From Paraphysomonas bandaiensis (lineage: Eukaryota; Chrysophyceae), in NCBI GenBank assembly GCA_965644295.1, contig CBFFRP010000378.1, forward strand, positions 310,001-374,000: DNA of 64,000 nt. The letters are read 5' to 3'. Numbering within the stretch: position 1 is the stretch's first letter; each line of letters opens with the position of its first letter. Position numbers and translations under genes: made by a program. A model generated the notes under the pieces. The model had not been told where the DNA came from. It searched no databases and saw only the letters and a list, made by a program, of their open reading frames with translations. Shown one piece after another: positions 10,899-22,636 of this stretch.

Positions 10899-11021
10899 CT
10901 GTAGACATGTATTACATGACAACACACAATTGTGTATGCAATATAATAAAAGAGTCTATATAGTTTGTTACTATAAGCTTTTCTCAACAATCTTAATTGT
11001 TAAAATGACCATTAGTCAATA
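10899..11021 (+). repeat. Older diverged LTR remnant of a related copia family
   Basis: The segment reads like the last ~120 bp of the intact LTR: ACATGACAACACACAATTG at about 10912, then AATAAAA, then TCTCAACAATCTTAATTG, ending ..TTAGTCAATA at 11021, with many substitutions and small gaps. The left border of this older LTR is not clear. It may extend back to 10705, in which case the intact element integrated within it. Confidence 0.7.
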
Positions 11022-11983
11022 AATTCTAACGTTGTAAATGATTTAGTGAATTGTATCTCGTTTATACACGTGTATAATATAGAGTATATATACGCAAAGA
11101 GTTATACGTAAATTAGCGAATCTTAATGTGCAACATCACGACATCAGTGGGAGATATGCAGCTGAGGCGGTCGTAATAGCTACAGTACGCATAACAACAT
11201 AGCAATTCTTTTTGTAATGTATATTTACACACTACGAGTTAAAATTCATATTAGAGGTTGTTGGAATTGCTCAGTATTCACTAGATCACAGAGAGAATTT
11301 GTCGTAAGACTAGATAGATATTAATATCGTTTACACGAAGTTGTGATAAACAACACAAAGTCATTTTGTTCCACGCATAGTATCCTACATATGCGAACCT
11401 CTCGTTACTAAACATATCTTGAAAGATCAAACTATTTCAGTTTCTCAATATCATCATAGCATTTGTACATCACTATATTTCACTGTATTCTCGTACATTG
11501 TCTTCAAGTGACGTACTGAATATTGAATATACTAGAATAAGATCCATATTCTAATAGAGGTAAAATGTACTCCAAGAGCTTAATCTTGGAAGGTGTGACC
11601 TGTGTAGCGGTAATCACAATAATTCCATAAAGGAAACTAAGACAAGTACATTCATATGTAATTCAACTTTGTCGACACTTGTAGATTGTAGACGGAAACG
11701 TCTTTCTTGACGGTGGTATAGAGCTCCCCTCGCTTTTCTATCTACATGTTCCGCATATTTAATCTAATTTACCTAACTACAGCTCTTCGTAGCTTGCTTG
11801 CTTTACTTATACTTCATACATACATTCCATGGTGTAGCGATAGAACAGAAACAGTTAGTGGTACGAAATTAAATAAATACATCCTTATGTATCATTCTCT
11901 GTTCAAAACCCAATTGATAACCAGTAACAGAATCATCATGGTGAATCATACTTCTTCCCAAACGGATTGTAAATCTTGGTAGT
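11022..11983. other. Intergenic, no gene seen
   Basis: AT-rich spacer between the LTR remnant and the 3' end of the V-ATPase subunit H gene. Only short, unsupported open frames. Confidence 0.5.
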
Positions 11984-13502
11984 TTATTTCATAAACTCCC
12001 AGTTAGTCACCATGATTTTGCTAATGCATTGCAGTGCATGTCTCTGGATCACCTTATCGCTGTGACCAATAAGTTCCATAGCAGAGTCTTTTCCACCCAA
12101 GCTCTTCACAACCCCACGACCATTGGGATAAAAACGGGTAAACTCACCTAGATCGTATAGTGCCACGGCGACTACAGTCTAAACAAAAAAGTAAAAATCG
12201 CACCACAACGTAGACACATCACTCACCGGTGAGTCGGACACCAACAGAGAGATGAGAACTTTTAGCATCTCAAAATCATTTCCTTCTAGTAGCTTTGCAT
12301 TCTCTCTCCAAAACTTCTCGGTGTGTACAATACCCCACCTATACAACATCAGAGACATAACACAAAACCATACATAAGATACCTCAGATTTCCAGTCTTG
12401 ACTTCACTCACCCACCGGTCGTAAGTGCTGAAATCTCTGTAGTTTCGCATCAAAACTTCGAAGAGGTTTCTCACGTCGTGCTCAACCTCAGGGTCACCAG
12501 CTTGCTTGTGTGCATTCGCATGGATCATGTTCTCAAGAATTTTAGTAAGGCCGCCTGTCAACATTTCTGTCAGTACGCCTTCGTCGTTTCCTGTAGTAAG
12601 ATTGAGAAGCGCAGCAATTGCCATCCTCACAACTTTTCTGCTGGGAGCAGCAAGAACCATCTCAGTTAGTGTCCCGATAGCGCCCGAATGAAGGAAAGCA
12701 GGAATGTCAGCAGCGTCGTCCAGAGATAATGTCCACAGACAGAAAGTCAAGTCATATAGTTGCTGTGCATTTCCATTTCGGCCAAGCCTGTTCATTACAT
12801 TAACAACAATTCCAATGCCACCTTTGGCTGCGAATGGTTTACGGCAAGATTCCTTACGCATTAATACTGTCAAGGCGGGAATGGATATATCCGTAGCACC
12901 CTGAGTGTCAGACGAGAGCATTTCGCAGAGCCATGTTATCAATGAATTGACCTCGCCTTTGCAAGCGGTGAGCAACAATGCAAGGCCGACAGAAGAAGAT
13001 TTCTGAATATAACTGTCATTTGAACGAAGGGCACGCAAAAATGGACCATCTTGGATATTAACACCGTCTACAGTAAAGAGAGCAGCACGAGAGGAAAATT
13101 CGGATTCGCTGCATTGCAATATTTCTTCCACACGGGTGAATACATACTGCTGTGCGGGAATACTTGCTGTACATTTATCTGCTAGCTTCATTAAAAGATT
13201 AGCAAGAGCCTTTGCAGATGTAGCATTGCCCATAGCGAAATCAATGTTGTCTTGAGCTCTTTCCAATAGTTGAAACTATATCATAATCTATTAATACACA
13301 TATATATATATATATATATAATTACTTCGCTTTGAGATAAAAATACTCCTGCACGAAGATATTCATCCCATCCAACTTGATCAAATAAATGTTTTGATGC
13401 CTCTTGTTTTTCCAATGCGGCTAAATCAAACACATGCTGCTCTAATGTTGGATCACCCACAGCTTCATCAAGTTCACCATATCTACTTCCAAATCTCGCC
13501 AT
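11984..13502 (-). CDS. VMA13: V-type ATPase subunit H (Vma13)
   Basis: Four exons, 13502-13326, 13275-12383, 12338-12227 and 12178-11984, sum to 459 codons (458 residues), the normal length of subunit H. The C-terminal signature is strong: ALYDLGEFTRFYPNGRGVVKSLGGKDSAMELIGHSDKVIQRHALQCISKIMVTNWEF. The rest is helical ARM/HEAT-like repeat protein (for example LRALRSNDSYIQKSSSVGLALLLTACKG). Subunit H sits on the cytosolic V1 sector, bridges it to V0, and is needed for ATP-driven proton pumping and for silencing free V1. The start is ATG 13502 (MARFGSRYGELDEAVGDP). The first intron is a TA-repeat of about 50 bp. Stop is TAA. Confidence 0.95.
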
Positions 13503-15559
13503 TTTTTTTAAATATAAGTTTTGTAACAAGTATGATATGTGTTGATATGATGCAAGAATAGTGTATGCAATGCTACTATAGGGAGATAGATGTGTGTTTA
13601 GTATGAATATATATGTATATAGAGATGTATTTTTCAATATGATATTACTGTATGTTGTTCTCAGATGGTGTATGTGTATGTGTTTAGGGTTCACCACGTA
13701 ACTTGAACAGACAAACTGAAATCAATCATTTTGAGTTTGTAAGGTTTGTATATAATACATGGTTTTGGATCAAAAATATGTAGAAAAACGGAAAAAATAG
13801 AAAATCTAGGCTTTAATCTATATAAATTAGGGATAATTAACTACAGAACTATCATTGTACTCTGGATATACAGAGTATACAACAGTATGTAGATTGAAAA
13901 TACAGGCTTCTCTTTTTCACACCAAAAATTGGTAATATATAGACCTAAAAAATTAATGCTCTAAAAACTGGTGAGATTAGAGAAAATCTAGAATGATATC
14001 CGAACAATCCAACCGACCCCACTAACCATTACAGCTATAATGCATGATATCACAATTGCCATTGCAACAACTATCATCGCCATTACATTCACAGCCAATT
14101 GTTTTTATATAATGCAAATGTATTATCTCTGACTCTCCTACTAAGGAATGGAATAAGATGTCACTATTACGGAATAATGAGCAAACGAGGACGTACTTTT
14201 GTTGGGGATAGTCAACCAATGATTGCAACCATAACGTATCATCGGAGTAACGGAGTGAGCCCTATTGCCTATACAATAGTTTCTAAAGCTGTCAACAAGC
14301 AGCTAAATATAGTGAAGAGCTCCTTGGTGTTAGATTTGAATTCTTGAAATCACGTGAATGTCTTTTGATAGAATGATTCTAAAGCGTTATCATATTGGAA
14401 AAAACAAGCTTTTCCAGCGCGTCTAGATTCTGCTGTCTACAATGGCTCTACTTGCCGTGAGTTGTAAACCATACCAATATGTTGATGCTGATTATTATAA
14501 GTTGTACACCAGTGCAACTTTATAATTATTGTTGATGAGCGAAAAGATTTACTGTATAATTCAGTTTCCTTTGCTGTTTGTTTCTTCTGACAACAAAGTG
14601 AACTGCTGTGCTTGTTTGAGACCCACAAGAGACATATGACTACAGCTCGGTGTGTGAATCAGTCCAATTTAATTTTTGTTCCAGGTCAAGATAAAGGTCA
14701 ACATTTGTAATGTATTTTGGGACCCTCTCGATGGTCCAATTTGTTTCAATTACCACAATATTGACACGAAAACAACTTCAAAGGAAGTATTGAGATTAAT
14801 TAATAGCTGAAACTTCATGTTAATCGTACCACACTTCATGTCACTTACACTCTTGTACTTTCGAAACCTATGCTGCGTTTGTTTATTGTTTATTGGTAGG
14901 CACTTGAAAGCTGTTTCTTTTGAAATTATAACCGTTACTTGAAGACTAAAGCAATTGAAAAGTATTAGGAAAATTTAATGAAATAATATATTCTGGTTGT
15001 GAAAATGTCTCTTTAATTGTGGGTAATTAGGTGTCTATTTAATATCTAAGATCGGTATTATATTGATTGTTAATGGAGTACTGAAAGCAAAGTCAATTAC
15101 AAGTGATGATTGATGAGATATATATATCACAATTCACAATCATACTGAATAGAGAATTTGTTATTGCAGTGTTCAATTATTACTTGAATAGTAATTTGCA
15201 TCTAACCATCCTATGTATGTCAATTTCGAATAGGAAGCATCTACGTAATTACCAGGCAATCCTATATATCTATATATGTCAATTTAGGAATATATTCTAC
15301 AAATATCGTTTTTACATTGAACATCTAAAATTAATAACTCGAAAGCTGAAGAACGGGTTGCATATACACTGTGCTATTGAGACAATATTTCAACGAGATG
15401 TCGCCAATTAAAATTATTAAATATTTAGCAATTTTAGTATTGGCAATGTAATTCTTAAGACTGGCAGTATTATGTGCAATACCGCCAAATATTAAGACTT
15501 TTCAGTGTACACATGACATGTGCTTCACAACTCAGAATGTGAGTACGCGGTTAGTTTGC
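13503..15559. other. Intergenic, no gene seen
   Basis: About 2 kb of AT-rich sequence between the V-ATPase H promoter side and the end of the GH25 gene. Short open frames at 14022-14628 and 15103-15411 have no family likeness and no splice-supported extension. I saw no clear mobile element, though the stretch near 14100-14700 has the look of decayed sequence. Confidence 0.45.
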
Positions 15560-16395
15560 TTAGTAGTAGTTGTAGTCAACCCCGGCAGAGCAGTATGACA
15601 CATCACCCTTGTACTGTTTAATGGCAGGGGAGGTCCAGCCACCGAAAGGCACGAAGTCACTGAAGGATGAAACGCCGTCGTAGTGAGCGTACCTGTGCCA
15701 TGAAAAAATCAAACAAATGATTAACAATGCGTACTACAAAAATTATCATACCAGAGAGGGTACTTCTTGAACTGGGTTGAGCCGCCAGTGATGGGGTTCC
15801 ACTGACTGGAGCTTGTGTAAATACCTGTTCCGAAAACGTAAGTCAGAGACTTCAAAATTAAAAATACACATACCAAGGGTGACATTCTTCTTGAGGCCTT
15901 CATCAACCATGCCTTGGATGAAGTTGACGTTGTTGGAGGTGGAACTTGACCAGTATGATGTTCCCTCAACATCGATCCAGAGCATGCCATACTTAGCACC
16001 AGCATTCTTCAGTGCATTGACAGTGTCATCCATCTACGTCAGATCAGTCAGAAGGGTGTTATCATAATGATTTACACTGCAAACCTGCTTGGCTGGGTTA
16101 CCACAGGAGTAACAGGGGAAGATGTACCCATCGACATGCTTCATACCAGCGTTCCAGGCATTCTTAATAGTAGTTGGCCCTATTTATGTATCAGATATAT
16201 TTCACTTAATTCATATATCTTACCATTGGAATCAGTATGTCCACTGCTCTGATACACACGAACAACAGCAAAAGACTTTCCACCACTCACCATACATTCA
16301 AAAGAACTTTTGGATGTTGCTTGAGAGACATCAACTCCTTGTGTGGCACTTACAGCCGCAAATACAGTAGCAAGAATAGCAAGAACGTAAAACAT
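15560..16395 (-). CDS. Secreted GH25-family lysozyme
   Basis: Five exons, 16395-16224, 16179-16085, 16033-15874, 15824-15752 and 15692-15560, keep frame and give 210 residues. [17 protein letters not shown] is a clean signal peptide. The mature chain opens with GVDVSQ (conserved catalytic-face Asp), continues [12 protein letters not shown] and then [11 protein letters not shown], which carries the DXE pair of GH25 muramidases, and ends [26 protein letters not shown] with the typical terminal W..KQY..G..D. GH25 enzymes cleave the N-acetylmuramic acid-N-acetylglucosamine link of bacterial peptidoglycan, so this fits digestion of, or defence against, bacteria. The cysteine-containing eukaryotic subtype resembles amoebal and nematode lysozymes. 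Exon length is unusually even (73-172 bp). Confidence 0.92.
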
Positions 16396-16695
16396 TTTCA
16401 ATTTGATAATATAACACTATCTGAGTCAATTACTATTAATTGAATGGTATCTTATATATAGAAATACACGTACATACGTGGTTTTTTAGGGGTTTCCCTC
16501 AGCTTGATGTCAATAAAACGCAGACACTGGCGAATGTAGTACAATGTGTGGTGTTTATACAATATATTTTTGAGTATGAGGAAACTACTAGTATGAGTAT
16601 GACATCTGTGATATCTCATATGTCATGTGGTAGGAATCTGAATCTACAGCATGAGCAGCAGGTACTTGAATGGTCCTTATGTTGATCATATCTTT

Positions 16696-16835
16696 CAGTT
16701 TGTGCATATGAAATCGATTTCATTGATTGAAAAATCATCGTTTTTAAAGTGAAAAAAAGTGACTTTTTAATGAAAAATGATGACTTTTCAATGAAATAAA
16801 CAATAAACAAATCAATAAAATCCATGTCCAAACTG
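16696..16835. mobile_element. Foldback (MITE-like) element, diverged copy
   Basis: Imperfect inverted ends (CAGTTTGTGCATATG.. and ..CATGTCCAAACTG) flank a near-palindrome built of TGAAAAGTGAAAAAAAGTGA-like units. The inside is shared with 41612-41784. CAG..CTG termini hint at a hAT-type origin. No target duplication was recognised. Confidence 0.65.
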
Positions 16836-17001
16836 ACATTTGGCCATATCCATGTCCAGCAGTATACAGCCCACCTCTCTCCCAATCCACATATATTACC
16901 ACCATGCATATCTATTACCAAACAAGTTCCATTTACAAGAATAGAAGACTTCATATGAAACTATATCATAATTAAAGTTTAACATATATCAATATCATAC
17001 C

Positions 17002-18694
17002 ATGCAATTGAATATATCTACAGAGAAGCATCCAATATGGTTACAACTCTTATTTAATATTATTACTGTATTTTTATATCAGAAAATTATTAATTTCTTT
17101 TCAATATCTATTGAAGATAATAAACATACAGCACCATTTTGTTTTGTGATTATGTTTTTTGCAATCTATCATATCTGGCAATCAATGAATAATGTAAGAA
17201 ATATATATATATAATGATATGTAATATTGTAATGTTTATATTATGTAGTATTCAAATCGTTTTGGACAACTTGAATCATTTGTTGATTCCTCATTATATC
17301 TATTTGAATGTGTTATTATCGCCTGTATCAGTGTATCTGTTGAAGTAATGTCATTACGAGATAATCACAAAGAGCGTTTAGCGATGAGTGAATTTGCCAT
17401 TGGTCTTGCGTTAGCTCATGCAGGTATATTATTGGCAAACCTTCGAGTGTTCTACTTGGTTAAAGGTGCACAAGGGTTTCCCCTTATTCTTGTGATATCC
17501 GAATTAGTGAGCATCAGTGTGTGGCTGATATCGGGGCTAGTACATTGTGAAAAGTACATTGTTTTTGTTCTGTGGGCAGCAGCAGTATCTTGGGAGTTTG
17601 TACAGTGCTTTTTATATGAGTTGTATGTATCTTACTTCCCCTTTAAATATTTTGGCATTCAGTACAATGTAGTACCTCTAAATGTTAACCTTGCTGCGGA
17701 GCGACTGGGCTTACTTGTAATTATCGCCATTGGTGAAACTGTAGCGGTAGTATTTGGGTCTAACCTGACTGATCAAACCTATGGTGGTACTATTTTGACC
17801 ATTCTTCAAGGGTTTCTATTCAAGTTTGCGTACTTTGATGTCTATGACTGCACTGGTGATATAACTGGCCCCACTCATGCAATGAAAGTATCGAAATTAA
17901 ATGGTTCACTTTTCATGAAACTGCATGAGTGCTTAGTGGGTGCTATATTAGTGGCCTCCATGTATTTACGATACAATTTTTCGGGTGATCGTATTGGTGG
18001 CATTGCCTACTCCGAACTACAGCGAGAGGGAAAGATATATCGCCAATTGGTCTACACTATTTCAGTAGGGCTGGTGATGCTATTTTGTTACGGCCTTTCA
18101 GTCTTACACGTTCGCACCAAAGAACGGGTCAAGACGGAGGTAGCCCGCCTAACGGCTAGAGGTGTATTTACTTTCGGTTGCTCAGCGATTCTATGTCTTA
18201 TGGGGGGGTTTGTTGAGTTCGAGGACACATTGGAGCTCCAAGCGCTTGCTCTTGTTATATTTGGTATATGTATTTGTTTTGAGTTTATGTGCAAATGGTT
18301 ATTTCTGGATATTCCTGTTATGACTGAAGTTAATGGTCGAGCTGAGACTCATGTAGTTGATGGGTTGAAGATTGATAATCACAGCAACAATGGTTCTGGG
18401 TTAATTTATGCCGGTACGACCACTCACTTTTACCTATGTTATCTGTATAATCGTTATCTCTTGTACTTCACTGTTTTTGCAGGAGACAGTCAAAACTTCC
18501 AGTCGGCGTTACAACAAGTACCATCGACTTATTTTTTGAGCGAAAGGGTCTCGGAACGATGCAAATTCGAGAATAGCATCTATGTGGACGTATGCGATAG
18601 TGTGAATGATGGTCAGCCAGCATCTTCGAATACTACTTTTGTTCCAAGCCGAGACTTGGTTGATATGACAGAAGGAACTTACAAATCAGTTTAA
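17002..18694 (+). CDS. LtrA-like (low temperature requirement A) multi-pass membrane protein
   Basis: Exons 17002-17193 and 17249-18694, with a probable further in-frame intron at 18414-18482 (GTACGA..pyrimidine tract..GCAG, 69 bp), give 522 residues if spliced. Repeated hydrophobic spans run from residue 10 to about 420. The block LNVNLAAERLGLLVIIAIGETVAVVFG matches the HxxERxGLxxIIxLGE core of the bacterial LtrA family, except that the first His is Asn. The biochemical role of LtrA proteins is unknown; they are predicted transporters or membrane sensors. The C-terminal ~80 residues are hydrophilic and presumably cytosolic. Retention of the 69-bp intron would insert a Tyr/Phe-rich hydrophobic segment without shifting frame. 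Stop is TAA. Confidence 0.8.
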
Positions 18695-19114
18695 CCTTCA
18701 CTGTATTTGGCACCAACCACTCTTGTTTTTTCACGTCTGCGATTGTTTTCTCACTTCTGTTTTTTATCAAATTTGTATGTCGATTGCGTTTGTACATTAT
18801 CGAAGTTGTGTTCTATTGCTTTGGTCATCATTGCCAAATTTGTTTTTCATTGTTTTGGCTCTTTATGAAGTATATATCTATTGCTAGTAGTTGTAGGTAT
18901 AACTGTGCTTCCTTATTATAGAGTTGACCTTTTAATGATCCATACCGTAATTAATTTATTTCCTTCTTTTGACGATGCACTTTTTAACATTTCAGATACA
19001 CCAAAGCCAATCAATAAACATGCACGCCATGTGTATCATTCCAAGATTAAATGATTGCATAGCATATCTAATAACATATAGATATAAGCCAACACCTTAT
19101 TACACCAACTGAAT
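18695..19114. other. Convergent 3' intergenic region
   Basis: T-rich spacer between the converging ends of the LtrA-like and GH16 genes; AATAAA at about 19013 could be the polyadenylation signal of the LtrA transcript. Nothing else recognised. Confidence 0.5.
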
Positions 19115-20340
19115 TTATCCTCTCGCCAAACGGACGTAGTCAATCACATGGTATGTTGGAGACACCGTACGGTCGTCTGGTTCGCCAGGCCACCCACCCC
19201 CTACAGCAGTGTTAAGAATCAAGTAAAACGGCTTTGGCCACAAAAGCACGTCAAGATCAGACGATGTGCTATTGATAAGAACTTTTCCGTCTATGCTGAA
19301 CGCGATGTAGTCCGCAGACCGCTCTACACCAAATTCATGAAAAGAATCCGCCCACGAAGATTCCATATCCAGCTCGGCATATATTTCTTCGTGCCCCTCG
19401 GGATATGCGCACGATTCCGCTGGCCAGTTAGATTGCCAGTGATAGGTTGCCCAATGCGTGCCATCGCCATTTACCATCTGTACTCACGATTAAACGTAGC
19501 ACAAAAAATGCCATTTAATGGCATAAAATCCATAGGCATATCATCAACACCCACGTTTCAAAGACAGCGAGTCGTATAGAGTATACGAATAATTCATCTA
19601 TACCTCCATGATGTCCATCTCTCCTTCATCTGGGTCACAAGAGTCATCATGTGGCATCATCCAGTGTGCAGGCCTGCATCGTACCCAAATTAGACTCGCA
19701 TATTATGTTAGGACAACTAGTTTACTAAAACAGACTACCAAACTACGAGCTGTAACAATATACAGATTCAAGAGAGCAATACATGAGGTTGACGTTTATA
19801 CTTTAACTACTGCGAACTTACCATATTCCTTGTCCGGCCCCGTCTCCACTTGCACCTCCAGGTAGCTTGGCGGAAATACACATTCTATACGGCCCGTCAT
19901 CAGTTGTCCACGCCGCCTTGTCCCAAGTCTTGACAGCTCCTGTGGTCCATGCCGATGAGTTGTTGGGATCGCGAGCAGATGTCAGTGTCAAGTAACTAAT
20001 CAGACAATATTTGTATTAGACAGCTGAGATATATTCCCCATATACAAATATACATACATATACATACATATACATACATTCATACTCACCCATCGCCAAC
20101 AGACACTGCCTCAGGTACACATACAGCAGATCGACATTCAGCTCCATTACTTGAAACATGTGTTAAAAATGGGAGACTTTCACATCCATTAGCTTCTAAA
20201 TCATTACAAACAACACTCCATTTCGATGTGTCTAGTTTATCATCCTCAAACTCATCAGACCATTCAATAGTACCCCAGTCATCACACCATCCTGCTAGAG
20301 TTTGGTAGATAATGAGAGCTGTGGTTATGAATCGTATCAT
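19115..20340 (-). CDS. Secreted GH16-family beta-glucanase (laminarinase-like)
   Basis: Four exons, 20340-20090, 19995-19822, 19673-19604 and 19477-19115, sum to 286 codons. MIRFITTALIIYQTLAGWC is a signal peptide. The chain then shows the GH16 beta-jelly-roll marks: WSDEFEDDKLDTSKWSV, YLTLTSARD, PAHWMMPHDDSCDPDEGEMDIME (catalytic motif ExDxxE), HEFGVERSADYIAFSIDGKVL and FYLILNTAVGGGWPG. Such enzymes hydrolyse beta-1,3 or mixed-linkage glucans, acting outside the cell or in digestive vacuoles. Together with the neighbouring GH25 lysozyme it suggests a phagotrophic or saprotrophic diet, which is inference. The catalytic motif sits on a separate 70-bp exon. Stop is TAA. Confidence 0.92.
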
Positions 20341-20916
20341 GTTTTCTGGTTGTATAGGTTTGATATAGTAGAGTATAGTATTGATGATACTATAAGATGT
20401 ATATGGTATAACTATATGTACCTGCTGTGTGCATATCGACGTACTAGCACAGCTGTACATATACTCTTTTTTTTTTGCTATTACAGTACATTTTTACAAT
20501 CAACCTATATAGAAATACACTATGAATGTTTATGCATATTCACTTGGGCAAAAAAAATTTACGTCCTACATACATAAGGGCGTGTCTAAAACTTTTTGGG
20601 TAGGAAAGGTAAAAGGGTAAAAAGGTAAAAAAACGGCATTACCCATCGTACCTTTCGTGTTTTTCTTGCTAAAACTTTTTGGGTAAAGGTAATGGGGAAA
20701 AATTTTACCCATTTACCCTAAAAAAAATCATGCAGTACATAGTATTGATTATACGTAGTCTGGTACCTGTAAATATATAAATACACATCATCATATCGCT
20801 CGAAGTGAACATGTTTACACTTCACTCACTTCTCTCTCATATAATCCCAGGTACTATCTATACACTAAGTTCATTAGCTATACAATCTTATCATCTATAT
20901 ACATTATTCACTGACT
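20341..20916. other. Intergenic with a GGGTAAA-rich repeat patch
   Basis: Divergent promoter region between the GH16 and TGS1 genes. At 20580-20735 the 17-mer CTAAAACTTTTTGGGTA occurs twice (20586 and 20669) among many GGTAAA/TTACCC units on both strands, which can fold back. A decayed inverted-repeat element is possible. No gene seen. Confidence 0.5.
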
Positions 20917-21834
20917 ATGAATGACGATACAACTACAAAAACAGAAGGTAAATATTCATATTCATATACTGTGTATACTTCTATAGAGTACTATACGTAT
21001 ATATATATATATATATATAGAAACAACTGCATACTAACATACTCTCATATTACAGAAAGTAAAGATCAAGATCATAATGATACATCTAAAGACACTGATA
21101 ATACATCATCTGAACCATCTAGAAAGAAATATCGTTTACGTCCACCGTCATCAAAATCTCTTATAGATACAGAAAGTAAAGAACAAGATCAGAATGATCA
21201 TTCAGAGTGTCCAAAAGAATTAATATGGTCACGTGATTATTTATTTAATGGTATTGATAAGAATATTCGTATGGGTATACGGATGGATACAGTTGCATCA
21301 TTCTCTGTAACAGAATCACGTATGGCAGATCGTATGACTGAAACTATTATGCGATATGTACCATATGGTAAAGATACGATTATATTTGATGGTATGTCAT
21401 GTGTTGGTGGTAACACAATATCATTTGCAAAATATTTTAATCGTGTTTTATCTAATGAGTTTGATAAGTCACGGTATGATATGCTTATCCATAATGTCAG
21501 AGATGTGATTGGACTAGATAATGTGGTTTACTTCAACGATTCCATTCTTACGTTGGCGCTCACTCAATCTTATGATGTTCTCTTTCTTGATCCTGAGTGG
21601 GGAGGTCCGGATTACAAGCACAAGAAAAATCTCCGCCTGCATATAGGGGATGAGCCCGTGGAAGACTTTTGCAGTCGAGTTCTTCAAGGCACTTCTGTTT
21701 CTATGATTGCTCTAAAATTGCCTGTAAATTATGACAATGATTACATGAGGCAGTTTGCTGAGGAAAACGATTGCAAGTATTCATTTTTCAGTAATTTTAG
21801 GAAGATGACACTGACAATTTTACGAAGAAAATAG
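20917..21834 (+). CDS. TGS1: Trimethylguanosine synthase (TGS1-like cap methyltransferase)
   Basis: Exon 20917-20947, an in-frame 108-bp intron (20948-21055, containing a (TA)n run) and exon 21056-21834 give 269 residues. After a charged, low-complexity N-terminus the methyltransferase domain shows FSVTESRMADRM, a SAM-binding motif I variant (IIFDGMSCVGGNTISFA) and motif IV LDPEWGGPDY, the TGS1 signature in which WGG stacks on the m7G cap; the usual DPPWGGP has Glu for the second Pro here. It would dimethylate the m7G cap of snRNA/snoRNA to the 2,2,7-trimethyl form in the nucleus. Length is near the minimal catalytic core, without the long animal N-terminal region. Codons of the first ~600 bp are strongly A/T-ending. 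Confidence 0.9.
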   Translation: MNDDTTTKTEGKYSYSYTVYTSIEYYTYIYIYIYRNNCILTYSHITESKDQDHNDTSKDTDNTSSEPSRKKYRLRPPSSKSLIDTESKEQDQNDHSECPKELIWSRDYLFNGIDKNIRMGIRMDTVASFSVTESRMADRMTETIMRYVPYGKDTIIFDGMSCVGGNTISFAKYFNRVLSNEFDKSRYDMLIHNVRDVIGLDNVVYFNDSILTLALTQSYDVLFLDPEWGGPDYKHKKNLRLHIGDEPVEDFCSRVLQGTSVSMIALKLPVNYDNDYMRQFAEENDCKYSFFSNFRKMTLTILRRK

Positions 21835-22636
21835 GCCACCATAATTGTGTCTACATGTCATAGTTGTTCGAATTTATTGTTGCCTCAGTAAGATACAAAG
21901 AGTTTAACTCATGTAGTTTCTACAAGACTATGGAGCGAAAGTATTCGAAGTATGTAAGAGTCCGAGTTAATGACACACGAAACCTAGTTTTAGCTAAAAC
22001 TTGCGTATGTTCTGATTGGAGTTAATTTGTGCAAATATTCTTATGGCATTCATACTCGAAAGTAATAAGCAGACTTGCGTAGCAACTGAATTGCTAAGTA
22101 AATTAATTGCTTTGAAAAAGATAATTGCAATTATTGTTATTGAATATCTCTCGCCTATTAATTGCACTTTATTGGCTGGCTTAATATGTAATAAAAATAC
22201 TGTATGGTTTATAATTCCCAGTTCCCACTACTACACGACACCTCATATGCTATATGCTACTCGCTGGGTATTCTGCTGCAGCTCTACAGTCCACTTCAAT
22301 GATACTGTCTCTAAGAATATATCAACTCTGTGTCATGAAAATCTCCTTCTTTCTTTCTTTGTCAAGATATGACACAATTGGATGATTTACTAAGTTAACT
22401 GGACGTGTATTCACTCATTAATCTTATTACAAAATTATAATCAATATCTCTTCTCATTCATCAATTTCATGTTATCTCTACGACCAATCATTTCTCGTAC
22501 GATCTTACATCGTCACTATCTTGTATGATCACTATATTATATTCAGTTTCATTACTACAATAGCCATCACGTTGTTAGTTCTCATAATACTGTTAACTGT
22601 TAATCACTACTGTATTCTTCGACTAATTATGTTAAT
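21835..22636. other. Intergenic, no gene seen
   Basis: AT-rich spacer after TGS1 up to the target duplication of retroelement copy A. The AATT-rich patch around 22080-22160 resembles MITE-type AT palindromes, but no clear ends were found. Confidence 0.45.

Noticed and set aside
14022-15411. Several 60-100 codon frames in the 13.5-15.5 kb spacer
   Set aside because: No domain likeness, frames on both strands overlap, and composition matches non-coding neighbours.
20580-20735. GGGTAAA-rich patch as an interstitial telomere
   Set aside because: Units are irregular and occur on both strands; a decayed foldback repeat is more likely.
21860-21880. GTTCGAAT, resembling a tRNA T-loop
   Set aside because: No acceptor, D or anticodon stems around it; no tRNA gene was recognised anywhere in the window.
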